Assembly: GCF_001280595.1 (NCBI RefSeq)
Contig: NZ_LITU01000059.1
Coordinates: 415,563 to 479,562 of the forward strand
Reading direction: 5' to 3'
Source of the DNA: Paenibacillus xylanivorans
GTDB taxonomy: Bacteria > Bacillota > Bacilli > Paenibacillales > Paenibacillaceae
Length of the DNA stretch: 64,000 nt
Shown here: piece after piece, positions 17,629 through 27,473 of the stretch
Position numbering within the stretch: the stretch's first letter is position 1
How the letters are laid out: each line of letters starts with the position of its first letter
The notes under the pieces: model-generated
Seen by the model: only the letters and a program-made list of their open reading frames with translations
Told to the model about the DNA's origin: nothing
Database searches by the model: none
Program-made: the position numbers and the translations under genes

Positions 17629-18287
17629 ATGCTTGGTATATTGATCAATTGTTTTTTCATTATATGCGGGAGTACCCTTGGGGCCATCTCCAAAAGGTTC
17701 ATGAATGACGGTTATAAGTCCACACTCAATCAAGTGATTGGGATCAGCGCGCTCATCATAGGCATGAGTACAACCATGAGCAGCATCTCCACCAGCCAAT
17801 ATCAGATTATGTTTATCATCTTCCTGACCTTAGGCGGGATCATTGGGCAACTGATTAATTTCGAGAACATCTTGTCCAACATCATGACGAAATTCTCGTC
17901 CAATGGCTTAAATGAAGGATTAACGGTTGCCATCTAATTGTTGTGCGTGGAATCGATCCTGATTCTGGAGCCACTGCAAAGTGCGTTACAGGAGGATAAT
18001 ACCTTTTGCAAATTAATACGATTTTCTCGGGCATTACGTCATTGATTCTGGCATCCACCTTCGGGATCGGCATTATCTTCTCAGCGTTTATTCTATTGGT
18101 CATCGAAGTTCTGGTCTTCTTCTCTTCTGATTTCTTATCCGTCTTCATGACAACGAACATCATGAACGAAATTAAGCTGATCGGCGGCATCCTGGCGCTT
18201 TGTACGGGGTTGAACATCTTGAAGATTACGAAGATCAAGGTATTGAATCTGCTGCCTGCCTTATTTATTCCGATCTTTTTGCTATAG
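17629..18287 (+). pseudogene. DUF554 membrane protein, broken by a stop and a frameshift
   Basis: The first 102 codons match the N-terminal half of DUF554 membrane proteins (hydrophobic segments around CFFIICGSTLGAISKRF and FIIFLTLGGIIGQLINF). A TAA at 17935-17937 interrupts the frame, and the same frame then still reads LEPLQSALQEDNT. A one-base loss near 18005 shifts to the frame that continues ITSLILASTFGIGI and ends at 18287. An intact member would be about 225 residues, so every part is present but the frame is broken twice. It starts behind AGGAG, 16 bp after the amidohydrolase. Confidence 0.8.
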
Positions 18288-18412
18288 AATTAATTATTCA
18301 ATCCCTTGCCCTCCAGGATCGGCTGATATATTTCTCTATTCGTGACACTTTCGTTTTGGATTGCTTTAACTTACATAATAAATGCTACATACTGTAAGTA
18401 CATTGAGGAAGG

Positions 18413-18832
18413 ATGAAAAGGTTGAAAGCAAAAAAAATTGGGCCCTTTATCTGGATAAGCAGCTTTGTCGTGATGCTTCTGGTAGTTGTCTATTTTATTT
18501 TATTTTCGGATTTTATGAAAGGGTGGTCTTCACCAGCAAAGGAACAACAATATTACACAGGCACCGTCGTTGAAATAAAAGAGCAAAACAGTAAAGTAGA
18601 CGGAGACAAGATACTTTACTCCATCGTACTGGATAATGGGGAATATCTGAATGTAACGAAAAATTCGAGGTTTTATGTTACTTCGAGTGACTTCTATCAA
18701 GCAGATGCAAAATTCAGTAAAATGCGAATTGAGGCTGATTTCAACGATGTTAATGTAGGTGATAAAATTGAGAGTTGGACGAGACAAGTAAATAATCATT
18801 TATTTGAAATATATGAGTTAACTATAAAATAA
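18413..18832 (+). CDS. Membrane-anchored protein of unknown function
   Basis: 139 residues: a basic N-terminus (KRLKAKK), one membrane segment (residues about 10-32) and an extracellular domain of about 105 residues that looks like a small beta barrel. I do not recognise the family. The start is ATG with GAGG only a few bases upstream, so the spacing is short. It is monocistronic and ends at a strong two-way terminator. Confidence 0.6.
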   Translation: MKRLKAKKIGPFIWISSFVVMLLVVVYFILFSDFMKGWSSPAKEQQYYTGTVVEIKEQNSKVDGDKILYSIVLDNGEYLNVTKNSRFYVTSSDFYQADAKFSKMRIEADFNDVNVGDKIESWTRQVNNHLFEIYELTIK

Positions 18833-18833
18833 A

Positions 18834-18876
18834 CAAGGGCCATCCCTCTCAGGATGGCCCTTGCTTTCATTCTTTT
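18834..18876. terminator. Bidirectional terminator
   Basis: A perfect 12-bp stem, CAAGGGCCATCC/GGATGGCCCTTG, with a 6-nt loop lies between two convergent genes. CTTTCATTCTTTTATT follows on the plus side. It serves both the 139-residue gene and the SLH gene. Confidence 0.8.
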
Positions 18877-18883
18877 ATTAAGA

Positions 18884-21800
18884 TCAAACGTACATCGCCA
18901 TCAACAACTTATAGATCATTGCAGCAGCTTCCGCACGGGTCGTCATATTCCCTGCACGAACCGTATTGTCCGTATATCCGTTCACAATCTTGGCCTGAAC
19001 GGCTGTATTCAGTGCTTCCTGCGCCCAAGACGGCGTTTGCGTCGCATCAGTGAAGCTTGGTTTTACAGTATCTCCACTCGTTCCCGTCTGTGCATCTGGA
19101 CTTAACTTCAATGCATTTGCCATCATCACAGCCATCTCGGCACGAGTGATCGTCTGATTAGGCTTGAACGTATTGTCTCCATAGCCCTTCACGATTCCGG
19201 CTTGTACGGCTGCGGCGATGTCACTCTTCGCCCAGTCTGGCAGATTGCTTTGGTCTGCAAATGTCGTATCCGACTGCACAGACTTCAAGGCCAGTGCCTT
19301 ACTGATCAACGTAACAAACTCTGCCCGTGTAATCTTCTTGGATGGTTGGAAAGTACCATCTGTGTAACCCTGTATCACGTCCATGCCCATCAAACGATCT
19401 GCATAGTCGGATGCCCAGTGTCCGTTCAGATCGGACAGATTGGCTGGTACGTAACTGGATACCACGAAGGTTCCCAAATGATTCACATTCGTCGTCACCG
19501 TTCCTGCTGCGTTTGTCTTCCCGCCGACAAATAACCAGCTCTGACGAGCTTCATTATAATAGTAGATCGCTGGCTGTGTACCTTGAGGCAGCTTGGAAGC
19601 ATCATATTGCAGGCTCAGTGCTGCCTGATCGTTTAATGTCCGTCCTCCACTGCGAGTAATCTGCACTGCTTGGCCCAGTACGTTCAGCGAAGCTGCATTC
19701 TGCAATTGGTCCTTGGACACGACAGATAACTGCAATGTATCTTTTTCCCCAATGGCTCCTGCCGGAGCGTTGAATTGCACGATGTCTTTGAGACCCGTTT
19801 GTACAGGTTGATTCGCTCCTACCTCTACATTCACTTCAGTAGATGAACCTGACCCCGTATCCGGGTTCGTAGGTGTGGTTGGAACTGAAGGCGTTGTTGG
19901 CACACTTGGTGTGCTTCCCCCAGAATTCCCGCCTGAGTTGCCCCCATTACCATCGCCATTGCCCGAACGGGCTTGCACGGTAACCGTACGTATCACTTCT
20001 TGTGCCGCATTTCCAGCAATATCTTTCACGTTATAACGAAGGGTGTAGATCCCCGCCGCCTGTGTGTTCACTGTGCCGTCAATCTGCACGGAACCACTGA
20101 TGCCCACATTATCGGCAGCCTGTGCTCCAGGTTCGTTATACGTATCTCCCACCGTTAATGTCATCTGGCTGCTGCCTTGCAGGGTGATGACAGGGATTTC
20201 GCGGTCTATTTTGACCACCAATGGTAAAGTATACGTTTCGTTCAGATCGTCTGTCGCTCTGAATAACAGCTTATTCTCTCCAGCCTCGGTTATCTCCAAA
20301 AGTGTATTCTCCGTATACGGCTCATACGTCTGGCCTTCATCAAGAGACAGCTCGATCGTCGCCGAAGTGGCTGGCGCGTATACTGCGCTGGTTACACTAA
20401 CCGTTACGGACTGGTTTGTCCATGTATCCGTATGATACGGCTGGCCGTCAGCAGTGGTCATGTTGCTTTTTAACACTAATACCTGATTATTCGTTCCTTC
20501 CACAATGACTGTGAACGTTCTGGTATCCGTTTCGCTGCCACGTTGTACTGTTGCCGTCAATTCCAGTCGCTCATTATTCTCAGGCTGTGTCAGAAGTTTT
20601 CCCTGTGCATCCATCAATTCCGGGTTAGAGCTGGACCAGCTAATCGTGGCTCCATGTTTTCCTTCAACAGGAAGGGTAAGATCGGAAGTGACCGCGTTCA
20701 GATCGCCCAGGTCAATCGCTTGAAGCGTATCCGTTACCGCCTGTGCATCACTGTAAGGTGTGGCACTCACAAAGATCGGATTGGAGTAGAACCACAGATC
20801 GCGATAGTTCTGATCATTGATCTCGTTGAAGCGAGTCTCTGCATCAGCTGTTGTGATCTTTGGATCAAGCTGCGGTTCACCATCTACAGTCTCACCAGTA
20901 ACATTCATGCCCAGATTTGTACCACGCAGGCGATAATATTTATCCTGGTCGGTGGCTTTGATTTTGTACGTGATGACATGGTAACCTTCGGCATCTGTTG
21001 TCCAATCGTTGGACGTGAAGGTTGCCAGTACTTTAGTAGAGTCGTTGGTGTCTTTGGAATATGCGGCTGTGCCCTTCTCGGCCTTGCCCGTCACATCTCC
21101 CGCGATGAGATCTACGTGATCAACCACCGGTACTTGTCCAGCAGACGTGCCGCTGTTGATTGGTTTTTCATAGTTGTTGCTCGTCGTTGGACTCTTGAAC
21201 CGAATTTTCAGTTCCACTTCATCGCCTTGGGTCACACCCAGGTCTCCGCCCATTTCAGCCTGAGTGCCTGCGCCGGAAGCCGTGAAGTCCAGTGCGTTGA
21301 TCAGATCACCGAATACGGAAAAGGATTTCCCCGAACGCAGTCCTTCCAGCACGGCTTGCATGCCTGTACCATCAACCCACGAATAGGTCTTGGCATATTC
21401 GCCCGGAAAATAACCGCTGGAATTCGTGTCAATCGTCTTGAAATGGTAGTCCGAATTGCCGTAGTTCCAGAAGTGACGCCCTTCTCCCAGCAATGCATCC
21501 CAAAGACCGCCCACCTTGGCTACCATATAGTCCACACCGCCATATGTACGATATTTGTATCCATCATCTGCTGTTGGATTAGCAACGTTGTATTTTGTGT
21601 TATACCCGCCACGATCCGGTTCCATCTGGTTACCCAGCATGCCTTCGATCCCAAATACAACTTGCGGGGCCAGATCGTTGAACTCACGGAAGTCCGCGAT
21701 AGTATATTTGTTTTTGCCGCGTGAAGGATGGTTGATCATCGCATAACTTGTCGTTGGATACTTGGTTGCCAGCCAATTGATAGCAGCCAGTGCATCCTGA

Positions 21801-22411
21801 TGAGTCGTATAGGCACGTCCCCCCATCTGATCCCAATTCGATACGTCAGCCACATCGAACAGATTCGCTGCGCGATTCGTAAAACGATATTCAAATTCGT
21901 TCGCAGCTTCCAGCGCTTCGGTCGAATTCGGTTCATCCGTAAGAATCCCCACCCCAACGTGTTCATGCGTCGGCATGTCCCATTCGAAACCGGAGAAAAT
22001 CGTCTTGCCTGCGTATTTGCCTGCTTCCTGAAGTGCTTTGATCTGTGGCACCTGATATTCGTTCATCCCCTGGGACATCGGAATCGATCCGCCTGGAATG
22101 TCTACCCCGTTGTGATCCCGCTTGGATAACCGCAAATGATCCGTAAGCGCAATCCAGTCCAGACCATACTTCGTCAGTCCCGCGTCAAGTACATTTCCCA
22201 GGGAATTCTGCGCATCGTCGGACTCAAAGGTATGTACGTGCAAATCCCCCGTTTGCCATGAACCTGTTGCCGAGCTGTTGGTTGGTGTGTTATCTCCCGC
22301 ATCCGCATAGGTTACCGCAGCAGGAAAAGCTCCCATTACAAGGCCCGTAGCCAGTGGTATAAGCGTAAGCATAGCAAGCATTTTCTTTCCTTTATTGTTG
22401 AACAAGATCAT
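18884..22411 (-). CDS. PHP-domain/SLH surface protein
   Basis: About 1175 residues. A signal peptide (LAMLTLIPLATGLVMGAF) ends near TYADA. The N-terminal half is a PHP phosphoesterase-like domain: GDLHVHTFESDD gives the metal-binding HxH, with ALTDHLRLS and later INHPSRGK as further ligands. Then come an atrophied bacterial Ig-like domain (ATISWSSSNPEL), a DUF5011-type domain (GDTYNEPGAQAADNVG), a Gly/Ser/Pro/Thr linker and three SLH repeats near the C-terminus (WASDYADRL, WAKSDIAAAV, WAQEALNTAV). SLH domains bind pyruvylated cell-wall polymer. ATG 22411 is chosen because a normal signal peptide follows; the longer ATG at 22516 adds a second hydrophobic stretch. Substrate unknown; a secreted phosphoesterase or nuclease is plausible. 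Confidence 0.83.
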   Translation of the reverse strand: MILFNNKGKKMLAMLTLIPLATGLVMGAFPAAVTYADAGDNTPTNSSATGSWQTGDLHVHTFESDDAQNSLGNVLDAGLTKYGLDWIALTDHLRLSKRDHNGVDIPGGSIPMSQGMNEYQVPQIKALQEAGKYAGKTIFSGFEWDMPTHEHVGVGILTDEPNSTEALEAANEFEYRFTNRAANLFDVADVSNWDQMGGRAYTTHQDALAAINWLATKYPTTSYAMINHPSRGKNKYTIADFREFNDLAPQVVFGIEGMLGNQMEPDRGGYNTKYNVANPTADDGYKYRTYGGVDYMVAKVGGLWDALLGEGRHFWNYGNSDYHFKTIDTNSSGYFPGEYAKTYSWVDGTGMQAVLEGLRSGKSFSVFGDLINALDFTASGAGTQAEMGGDLGVTQGDEVELKIRFKSPTTSNNYEKPINSGTSAGQVPVVDHVDLIAGDVTGKAEKGTAAYSKDTNDSTKVLATFTSNDWTTDAEGYHVITYKIKATDQDKYYRLRGTNLGMNVTGETVDGEPQLDPKITTADAETRFNEINDQNYRDLWFYSNPIFVSATPYSDAQAVTDTLQAIDLGDLNAVTSDLTLPVEGKHGATISWSSSNPELMDAQGKLLTQPENNERLELTATVQRGSETDTRTFTVIVEGTNNQVLVLKSNMTTADGQPYHTDTWTNQSVTVSVTSAVYAPATSATIELSLDEGQTYEPYTENTLLEITEAGENKLLFRATDDLNETYTLPLVVKIDREIPVITLQGSSQMTLTVGDTYNEPGAQAADNVGISGSVQIDGTVNTQAAGIYTLRYNVKDIAGNAAQEVIRTVTVQARSGNGDGNGGNSGGNSGGSTPSVPTTPSVPTTPTNPDTGSGSSTEVNVEVGANQPVQTGLKDIVQFNAPAGAIGEKDTLQLSVVSKDQLQNAASLNVLGQAVQITRSGGRTLNDQAALSLQYDASKLPQGTQPAIYYYNEARQSWLFVGGKTNAAGTVTTNVNHLGTFVVSSYVPANLSDLNGHWASDYADRLMGMDVIQGYTDGTFQPSKKITRAEFVTLISKALALKSVQSDTTFADQSNLPDWAKSDIAAAVQAGIVKGYGDNTFKPNQTITRAEMAVMMANALKLSPDAQTGTSGDTVKPSFTDATQTPSWAQEALNTAVQAKIVNGYTDNTVRAGNMTTRAEAAAMIYKLLMAMYV

Positions 22412-22520
22412 CCCACCACCGTTCTCAGTTGTTGTGTCGGGAGTAAATATAAGAAACTTTGAGGGCAGGGTCAACGCAATGAAAGCGCCTATTAAAAATT
22501 TGACATATCCCTGCATTACT

Positions 22521-22565
22521 TTACATTTCGTTAACGATTTCTTTTTCTGTGTCTATGAAGATCAT
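22521..22565 (-). CDS. Possible 14-codon leader peptide upstream of the SLH gene
   Basis: The best ribosome binding site in this upstream region (GGAGGAGG, 7 nt spacing) precedes not the SLH gene but a 14-codon frame, MIFIDTEKEIVNEM, ending at 22521. The stop is 4 nt before an in-frame ATG (22516) of the SLH gene. This fits either a leader peptide that couples translation, or chance. Nothing else supports it. Confidence 0.25.
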   Translation of the reverse strand: MIFIDTEKEIVNEM

Positions 22566-22941
22566 GCTCTATCCTCCTCCATATTGAGGTGCTGAAATGT
22601 ACTAGAGAAAGGTTGCAAGAGGGGGAAGAAAAATTCAGATTTTGTTCACCATTCAGGAAAGTTCCACCACAGCTAGTGGAGCATTAGGAAGAGAATTAGC
22701 ATAACAGGGGTGATGAAGAGGTATAAATGAAGGACTTTGTAAACATCTGAGGGCGGAACATTTGCCAGATTTAGAAAAGAGCACCCACGAATGCACAGGC
22801 ACAATAGGCCCAAATCCGCAGGTACTCTGGGTTTGACTAGGTTTTGATTTAGCTTTTACATGTTTACTTTTATGAAGGGTAAGTTAACGGGTTGTGAAAT
22901 GTGGCACTATACACGAGCTGGCTGGCTCTTACTCTATTAGA
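22566..22941. other. Intergenic stretch, no gene seen
   Basis: Apart from the ribosome binding site of the small leader frame, these 376 bases hold no convincing gene, RNA or terminator. It should contain the SLH gene promoter, but I could not pick a clear one. Confidence 0.5.
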
Positions 22942-23739
22942 TCATTTTACATTTTGTTTTTTTCGTACCCACATATAGACAGCTGTTGAACCTATCAAAG
23001 CAATAACCAAACTTATTAATGTTATTCCCATATAATCATTTGAAGACGTTTTGGAATTGATGTCTGGATATCCACCAGCCCCGTCCACTTCAGGATCAGC
23101 CCCTTGGGATTGCACAGCTTTAAGGAAGTCAATCGTCTTCGCGGAGTCCCATAGCTGATTATTATCCATTCCTCCCATGAGCGATTTTTTCTCTGTAGGT
23201 ACATCTGGGATATTTACTTCTTTGCCATCAGTTTTAACGGCAAGATAACGGATGTTACCGTCTTTTATCAATATCGGGTTAAGGGTATCTACGTCAGTAG
23301 ATAAGAATTTTGTCATAGTATTTAAGGATGCATCCAACCTGGATGCATCTCCTCCTGCAAGAACCACCCTGAAACCACCTTCGAATCGTTCAATACTGAG
23401 AAATGATTTTCCAACTCCGTTGGATTGCACGATAAAGTCATACTGCCCTGTTGGCTTCGATACATCAATTAAACTGTCAGACACATTTTTAAACTTGTCA
23501 GCGTCGAACAAGTGTACTTCGAAACCAGGACCCAAAGTGACAGACTTAACTTCTTCTTCATTCTCATAACCGTATCCAACAGGGTCATCTAATACCAATT
23601 TTTTAAAATCTTCCAATCCTTGTCCCTTGGCAAAAGTCTGAACATCTTCAGGTACTGTACTGGCATAAATATTTGGAGCCATCATGTAACTGACCATTAG
23701 GCCCATCCATATCATTATTAGAATTCTCATATGTTTCAT
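22942..23739 (-). CDS. Surface protein with C-terminal membrane anchor
   Basis: 265 residues: an N-terminal signal peptide (ILIMIWMGLMVSYMM, cut near NIYAS), an extracellular domain of about 200 residues, and a C-terminal membrane segment (ISLVIALIGSTAVYMWV) followed by RKKQNVK, so the protein is tethered outside. No family is recognised. It starts 25 bp after the stop of the secreted cysteine protease with its own GGGAGGT. The two are probably one operon, and the protein could be an inhibitor, substrate or receptor for the protease (inference). Confidence 0.6.
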   Translation of the reverse strand: MKHMRILIMIWMGLMVSYMMAPNIYASTVPEDVQTFAKGQGLEDFKKLVLDDPVGYGYENEEEVKSVTLGPGFEVHLFDADKFKNVSDSLIDVSKPTGQYDFIVQSNGVGKSFLSIERFEGGFRVVLAGGDASRLDASLNTMTKFLSTDVDTLNPILIKDGNIRYLAVKTDGKEVNIPDVPTEKKSLMGGMDNNQLWDSAKTIDFLKAVQSQGADPEVDGAGGYPDINSKTSSNDYMGITLISLVIALIGSTAVYMWVRKKQNVK

Positions 23740-23764
23740 TATTATTGACCTCCCAAACTAATCC

Positions 23765-24340
23765 TTATTGATAATGCCAAAAGTCCTTAAGTCCCCATCT
23801 CCATGTTCTTTCTGCTCCCGTACCACCGTTAAATTTTGAATATTCCATTGAAGTTTTAACTCCATCCCAAGGATCTAGATAATGCATGTAATAAGTATAA
23901 GTTGGAGTATTGCTATATCCATAAATAGCGACTGCATGACCAACAAGAGCCGTAGGACTATTCCATTTCCAGCTCACATATACTGGACGTCCTCCATCAA
24001 TCTGACTTTTGACTTGGGCTACATTCAAATTACCTGAGTAATAATTGGAAGATACCCCGTAGTCATGCATGCCACTTTGAGCTTCTACTGTAGATGCTGA
24101 TACATTTGCACACGAACTGGTCGACTTGACCTTCTTAACAAAATCACATTGATAGACATTTTTGCTAGCCATGAATTTGAGTACACTTGAACTGACTGCA
24201 GCCCAACACCATTCATCTTTCTCTTGCTTCGCAATAGGATATGATGGCAAATCAGTAGAAGCAGCATAAGCTTGTGTCACAAAAGAAAGTGTGAATATTA
24301 GTGCAAATACAGAGAATGAAAAAGTTTTTCTAAAATTCAT
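23765..24340 (-). CDS. Secreted papain-fold cysteine protease (AvrRpt2/C70-like)
   Basis: 191 residues. A signal peptide (FSVFALIFTLSF, cut near AYAAS) precedes a compact protease domain. The diagnostic KQEKDEWCWAA gives Gln39 (oxyanion) and nucleophile Cys45; His135 lies in VGHAVAIYGY and the third residue is probably Asp156 in LDPWDG. This WCWAA arrangement is typical of AvrRpt2-like (peptidase C70) and related bacterial papain-like enzymes. The start ATG has GAGGAGG 9 nt upstream. Its partner gene encodes a membrane-anchored surface protein. The target is unknown; relatives in plant-associated bacteria can be effectors, but secretion here is by the ordinary Sec route. Confidence 0.75.
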   Translation of the reverse strand: MNFRKTFSFSVFALIFTLSFVTQAYAASTDLPSYPIAKQEKDEWCWAAVSSSVLKFMASKNVYQCDFVKKVKSTSSCANVSASTVEAQSGMHDYGVSSNYYSGNLNVAQVKSQIDGGRPVYVSWKWNSPTALVGHAVAIYGYSNTPTYTYYMHYLDPWDGVKTSMEYSKFNGGTGAERTWRWGLKDFWHYQ

Positions 24341-24519
24341 TTTAAATCTGCCTCCTCATTTCAGAATTTGAATAGAAATTTGTTACAAATGTGTCCATCT
24401 GCTTCGGTCTACTTCTTTTTATTCCCTCCAATCCAACGATCCCATAGTCATATCACTCACACTGTATATAACGAACCATTTAGTTGAAATGTTTCCTTTT
24501 TTATCAATTTTTTTTAATT

Positions 24520-24541
24520 TAGTTTAATTCATATTAAACTA
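24520..24541. promoter_or_regulatory. Perfect inverted repeat, possible operator
   Basis: TAGTTTAAT, a 4-nt spacer and ATTAAACTA form a perfect 9+9 repeat about 180 bp upstream of the protease gene. In this gap (24341-24683) it is the only striking element besides the pst terminator. Its symmetry fits a dimeric regulator, identity unknown. Confidence 0.35.
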
Positions 24542-24624
24542 GTTACACAAAGCAAAATCTCATCTGTTTAGCAGTCTTCTCGCTGTTAATGTTAAATAAA
24601 AGATAGAATATGCAGTCAACAAAA

Positions 24625-24658
24625 ACAGAAAAAAGCCTTCCAGATAACTATCTGAAAG
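24625..24658 (-). terminator. Terminator of the pst operon
   Basis: On the minus strand a 10-bp stem, CTTTCAGATA/TATCTGGAAG (one G-U pair), is followed by GCTTTTTTCTG, just past pstB. Confidence 0.75.
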
Positions 24659-24683
24659 ACTTCCACCTCTTACTGATTCACAA

Positions 24684-25439
24684 TCAACCAAACCGACCAC
24701 TAATATAGTCCTGCGTACGCGAATCCACGGGCTCGGCGAACATGTCTTGGGTAGCGGAGTATTCCACGACCTCCCCATCCAGGAAAAACACCGTCTGCTG
24801 GGATACCCGAGCTGCTTGCTGCATATTATGCGTAACCATCACGATGGTATAACGTTCCTTCAACTCATGAGCCAACTCCTCAATCTTGAAGGTCGAGACG
24901 GGATCAAGCGATGCCGTAGCCTCGTCCATGAGCAGAATGTCCGGTTCCACTGCCAGTGCACGTGCGATGCAGAGGCGCTGCTGTTGTCCTCCAGACAGAC
25001 TTAACGCGGAACGCTTCAGGTTATCCTTCACTTCATCCCACAGGACAGCAGAGCGGAGGCTCTGTTCCACGATTTCATCCAGCTTCTTTTTGCTATGAAT
25101 ACCGTGTTGTTTTGGGCCGAAGGCCACATTTTCATAGATGGATTTCGGAAAGGGATTCGGCTGCTGAAAGACCATCCCGATCTTCTTACGAATAGTCTCT
25201 ACATGCACCTCGCCGCTGTATATATCTGTCCCACCTACAGCCACTTTACCTTCAATACGTGTTCCGGGTATCCGATCATTCATGCGGTTGAGGGTCCGCA
25301 GCAGCGTGGATTTGCCACAACCTGACGGTCCGATAAAAGCAGTAATGGCCCGTTCCGGAATTTCAATGGAGACATCCTTAAGCGCCTGGAACTGACCGTA
25401 ATATAAATTCAATTTGTTGATCTCAATGATTGGCTGCAC
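24684..25439 (-). CDS. pstB: Phosphate ABC transporter ATPase PstB
   Basis: 251 residues from GTG 25439, which has GGGAGGAAC upstream; that gives the usual PstB length, whereas a longer frame would add 28 unrelated residues. Walker [10 protein letters not shown], signature [15 protein letters not shown], Walker [13 protein letters not shown] and the late [11 protein letters not shown] switch His are all present. It energises the PstAC phosphate channel from the cytoplasm. It is the last gene of pstSCAB. Confidence 0.97.
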   Translation of the reverse strand: MQPIIEINKLNLYYGQFQALKDVSIEIPERAITAFIGPSGCGKSTLLRTLNRMNDRIPGTRIEGKVAVGGTDIYSGEVHVETIRKKIGMVFQQPNPFPKSIYENVAFGPKQHGIHSKKKLDEIVEQSLRSAVLWDEVKDNLKRSALSLSGGQQQRLCIARALAVEPDILLMDEATASLDPVSTFKIEELAHELKERYTIVMVTHNMQQAARVSQQTVFFLDGEVVEYSATQDMFAEPVDSRTQDYISGRFG

Positions 25440-25492
25440 AATAGTTCCTCCCGGTGTTGAAATTGATCTTGTTACTGGATTAGCCTGACACA

Positions 25493-26401
25493 TTAGGCTT
25501 GATTTTTGCGTGCATTCAGCCAAATTGGCACACGGAACAGAATATTAATGAGCAAGGCCACAAAGATCAACACAGCCGTTGTCTTTTGCGCAATTTCCTC
25601 GGCATCCGGCACAATCGCTTCGGATTGAATGTACCACAGGTGTACAGCAAGGGTTCCTCCCGGCGAAAGCAAATTGAAGTCCCACATCTCCCCGGATGTA
25701 GACACCCCTGCGGTCAGAATAATGACGGCACTCTCACCGAATGCCCGGCCTGCCGTCAGACAGATGCCTGTCATGATTCCGTTTATAGCCACTGGCAGCA
25801 ATACATTACGGATCGTCTGCAAATGGGTGGAGCCAAGTGCAAAGGATGCACTACGAAGTTCAACCGGCACCGCCCGGACCGATTCCTCGGTTACCCGGGT
25901 AAGCACTGGCAGATTCAGAAAGGCAAGGCTGACGGCGGCTCCCAGAATCGTAAGACCAATTTCAAAGAACTCCACAAACAGGGCAATACCAAACAATCCA
26001 AAGATGATGGATGGAACAGATGACAGTCCCTCCACGCAAATCCGCACGATCTCCATAAGCTTGTTGTTTGGGGCAAATTCCGCCAGATAGATTCCGGCTG
26101 CCATGCCAATCGGAATGGAGATGAGCAGGGAGAGAATCAACACATAGAACGAGTTGAACAGCGCCGGGCCAATCCCTCCTCCTTCTTCAATCTCGCTTGG
26201 AACACCATATAGAAAATCCCAGCTCAGCAAGGGCAGCCCTTTTTCTAGAAGAAGAAATAACAATCCAACAATGAATAAAATGACGACAATCCCTACACCC
26301 CATACCATGCCCGTAAAAATCCGGTCCATCAGCGCGGATGCACCTCTGCGTTTGCCGAACGAATAGGCGGGGACAGCGTTCGCCTGCTTCTTCATACTCA
26401 T
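25493..26401 (-). CDS. pstA: Phosphate ABC transporter permease PstA
   Basis: 302 residues with about six membrane segments and the permease EAA-type loop region near [18 protein letters not shown]. It overlaps the end of pstC by 4 bp (ATGA), a sign of translational coupling. A second in-frame Met lies two codons later. It pairs with PstC as the channel. Confidence 0.96.
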   Translation of the reverse strand: MSMKKQANAVPAYSFGKRRGASALMDRIFTGMVWGVGIVVILFIVGLLFLLLEKGLPLLSWDFLYGVPSEIEEGGGIGPALFNSFYVLILSLLISIPIGMAAGIYLAEFAPNNKLMEIVRICVEGLSSVPSIIFGLFGIALFVEFFEIGLTILGAAVSLAFLNLPVLTRVTEESVRAVPVELRSASFALGSTHLQTIRNVLLPVAINGIMTGICLTAGRAFGESAVIILTAGVSTSGEMWDFNLLSPGGTLAVHLWYIQSEAIVPDAEEIAQKTTAVLIFVALLINILFRVPIWLNARKNQA

Positions 26402-27366
26402 GAGTAGCGTCCCCCTTTTTTCTGAAGCATTCTTACAGCTACAATCATCAAGATGGAAATGGCAAGCAGGATAAAGCCCATCATGTACAGTCCGTGATTC
26501 CAGGTGGAATCGAATTCTACGCTTGAAATTTGCATAACGATATTACTTGTCAGCACCGCTGTTGGCGTGAACAGACTGTTAGCCAGCTGCGCCGTATTAC
26601 CGATGACCATCACCACCGCCATTGTCTCTCCAATGGCGCGAGTCATCCCGAGAATGACGGCGTACATGATTCCGCCTCTTGCAGCAGGCAAGACTACACG
26701 AGTTATGGTTTGGAAACGGTTCGTACCAAGCGCATAAGCTGCGTCCCGGTATTTGTTCGGCACAGCAGCTATAGCATCATCACTGATCCGGCTAATGGTA
26801 GGAAGCACCATAATCGTCAGAACGATGGACGCTGCGAGCAAACCATCCGCCAGATCATGTCCGCTGATATCCCTAAGCCAGGGGATGAGAATCGTCAGTC
26901 CTAAGAAACCGTACACAACAGAAGGAATGCCCACCAACAGATCCAGTACTGGCCGCAGGATATGGCGGAGCCATTTGGGCGTCATTTCAGCCAGAAATAC
27001 CGCAATGATGACGGAGATTGGAATGGCAAACAGCATCGTGAGCCCCGTGAGTGCCAGTGTTCCCAAGATAAAGATCAGCGCGCCGTAATGCTCATTTTCC
27101 GGGTCCCAGTTGGTAGAGAAGAAGAATTCCCTGAGCGAAACATCCGCAAAGGTCAGAACGCCCGTACGAAGCATAAGAACCAGAATGCATAACAGAACCA
27201 GACAAACAAACAATGTACTGCCAATACAGACCATGCGAAACAGTTTATTGGACCATCTCAAACGCGCCTTACGGTCAAACCGGGTTCCCGATCCGGGAGC
27301 CTTGCCGATGCTTGGACCAAGCTCACTCGGAGCAGGGCTGTTCGTGGATGGATTTAAATCGATCAT
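26398..27366 (-). CDS. pstC: Phosphate ABC transporter permease PstC
   Basis: 322 residues: a polar N-terminal tail of about 40 residues, six membrane segments and the permease loop AYALGTNRFQTITRVVLPAA. The ATG follows AAAGGAAG. It lies 107 bp after pstS, with a 9-bp stem-loop between them. Confidence 0.96.
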   Translation of the reverse strand: MIDLNPSTNSPAPSELGPSIGKAPGSGTRFDRKARLRWSNKLFRMVCIGSTLFVCLVLLCILVLMLRTGVLTFADVSLREFFFSTNWDPENEHYGALIFILGTLALTGLTMLFAIPISVIIAVFLAEMTPKWLRHILRPVLDLLVGIPSVVYGFLGLTILIPWLRDISGHDLADGLLAASIVLTIMVLPTISRISDDAIAAVPNKYRDAAYALGTNRFQTITRVVLPAARGGIMYAVILGMTRAIGETMAVVMVIGNTAQLANSLFTPTAVLTSNIVMQISSVEFDSTWNHGLYMMGFILLAISILMIVAVRMLQKKGGRYS

Positions 27367-27392
27367 GAAGGGCTCTTCCTTTCACATAGAGA

Positions 27393-27425
27393 AGCCAGCT
27401 TGGCGACCATGCGCAGAAGCTGGCT
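27393..27425 (-). promoter_or_regulatory. Stem-loop between pstS and pstC
   Basis: A perfect 9-bp stem, AGCCAGCTT/AAGCTGGCT, with a 15-nt loop and no following T tract. It is placed where other pst operons lower distal expression or protect the pstS message, so a role in PstS excess over the membrane parts is likely but inferred. Confidence 0.5.
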
Positions 27426-27473
27426 ATCCCTTTCCTTATGAAATGCGAGAATGATGAACGTTCGCAGCTTTCG

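Noticed and set aside
20543-21724. A 393-codon plus-strand frame opposite the PHP/SLH gene.
   Set aside because: Antisense to a well-supported gene, no domain pattern, Cys- and Ile-rich in the way shadows are.
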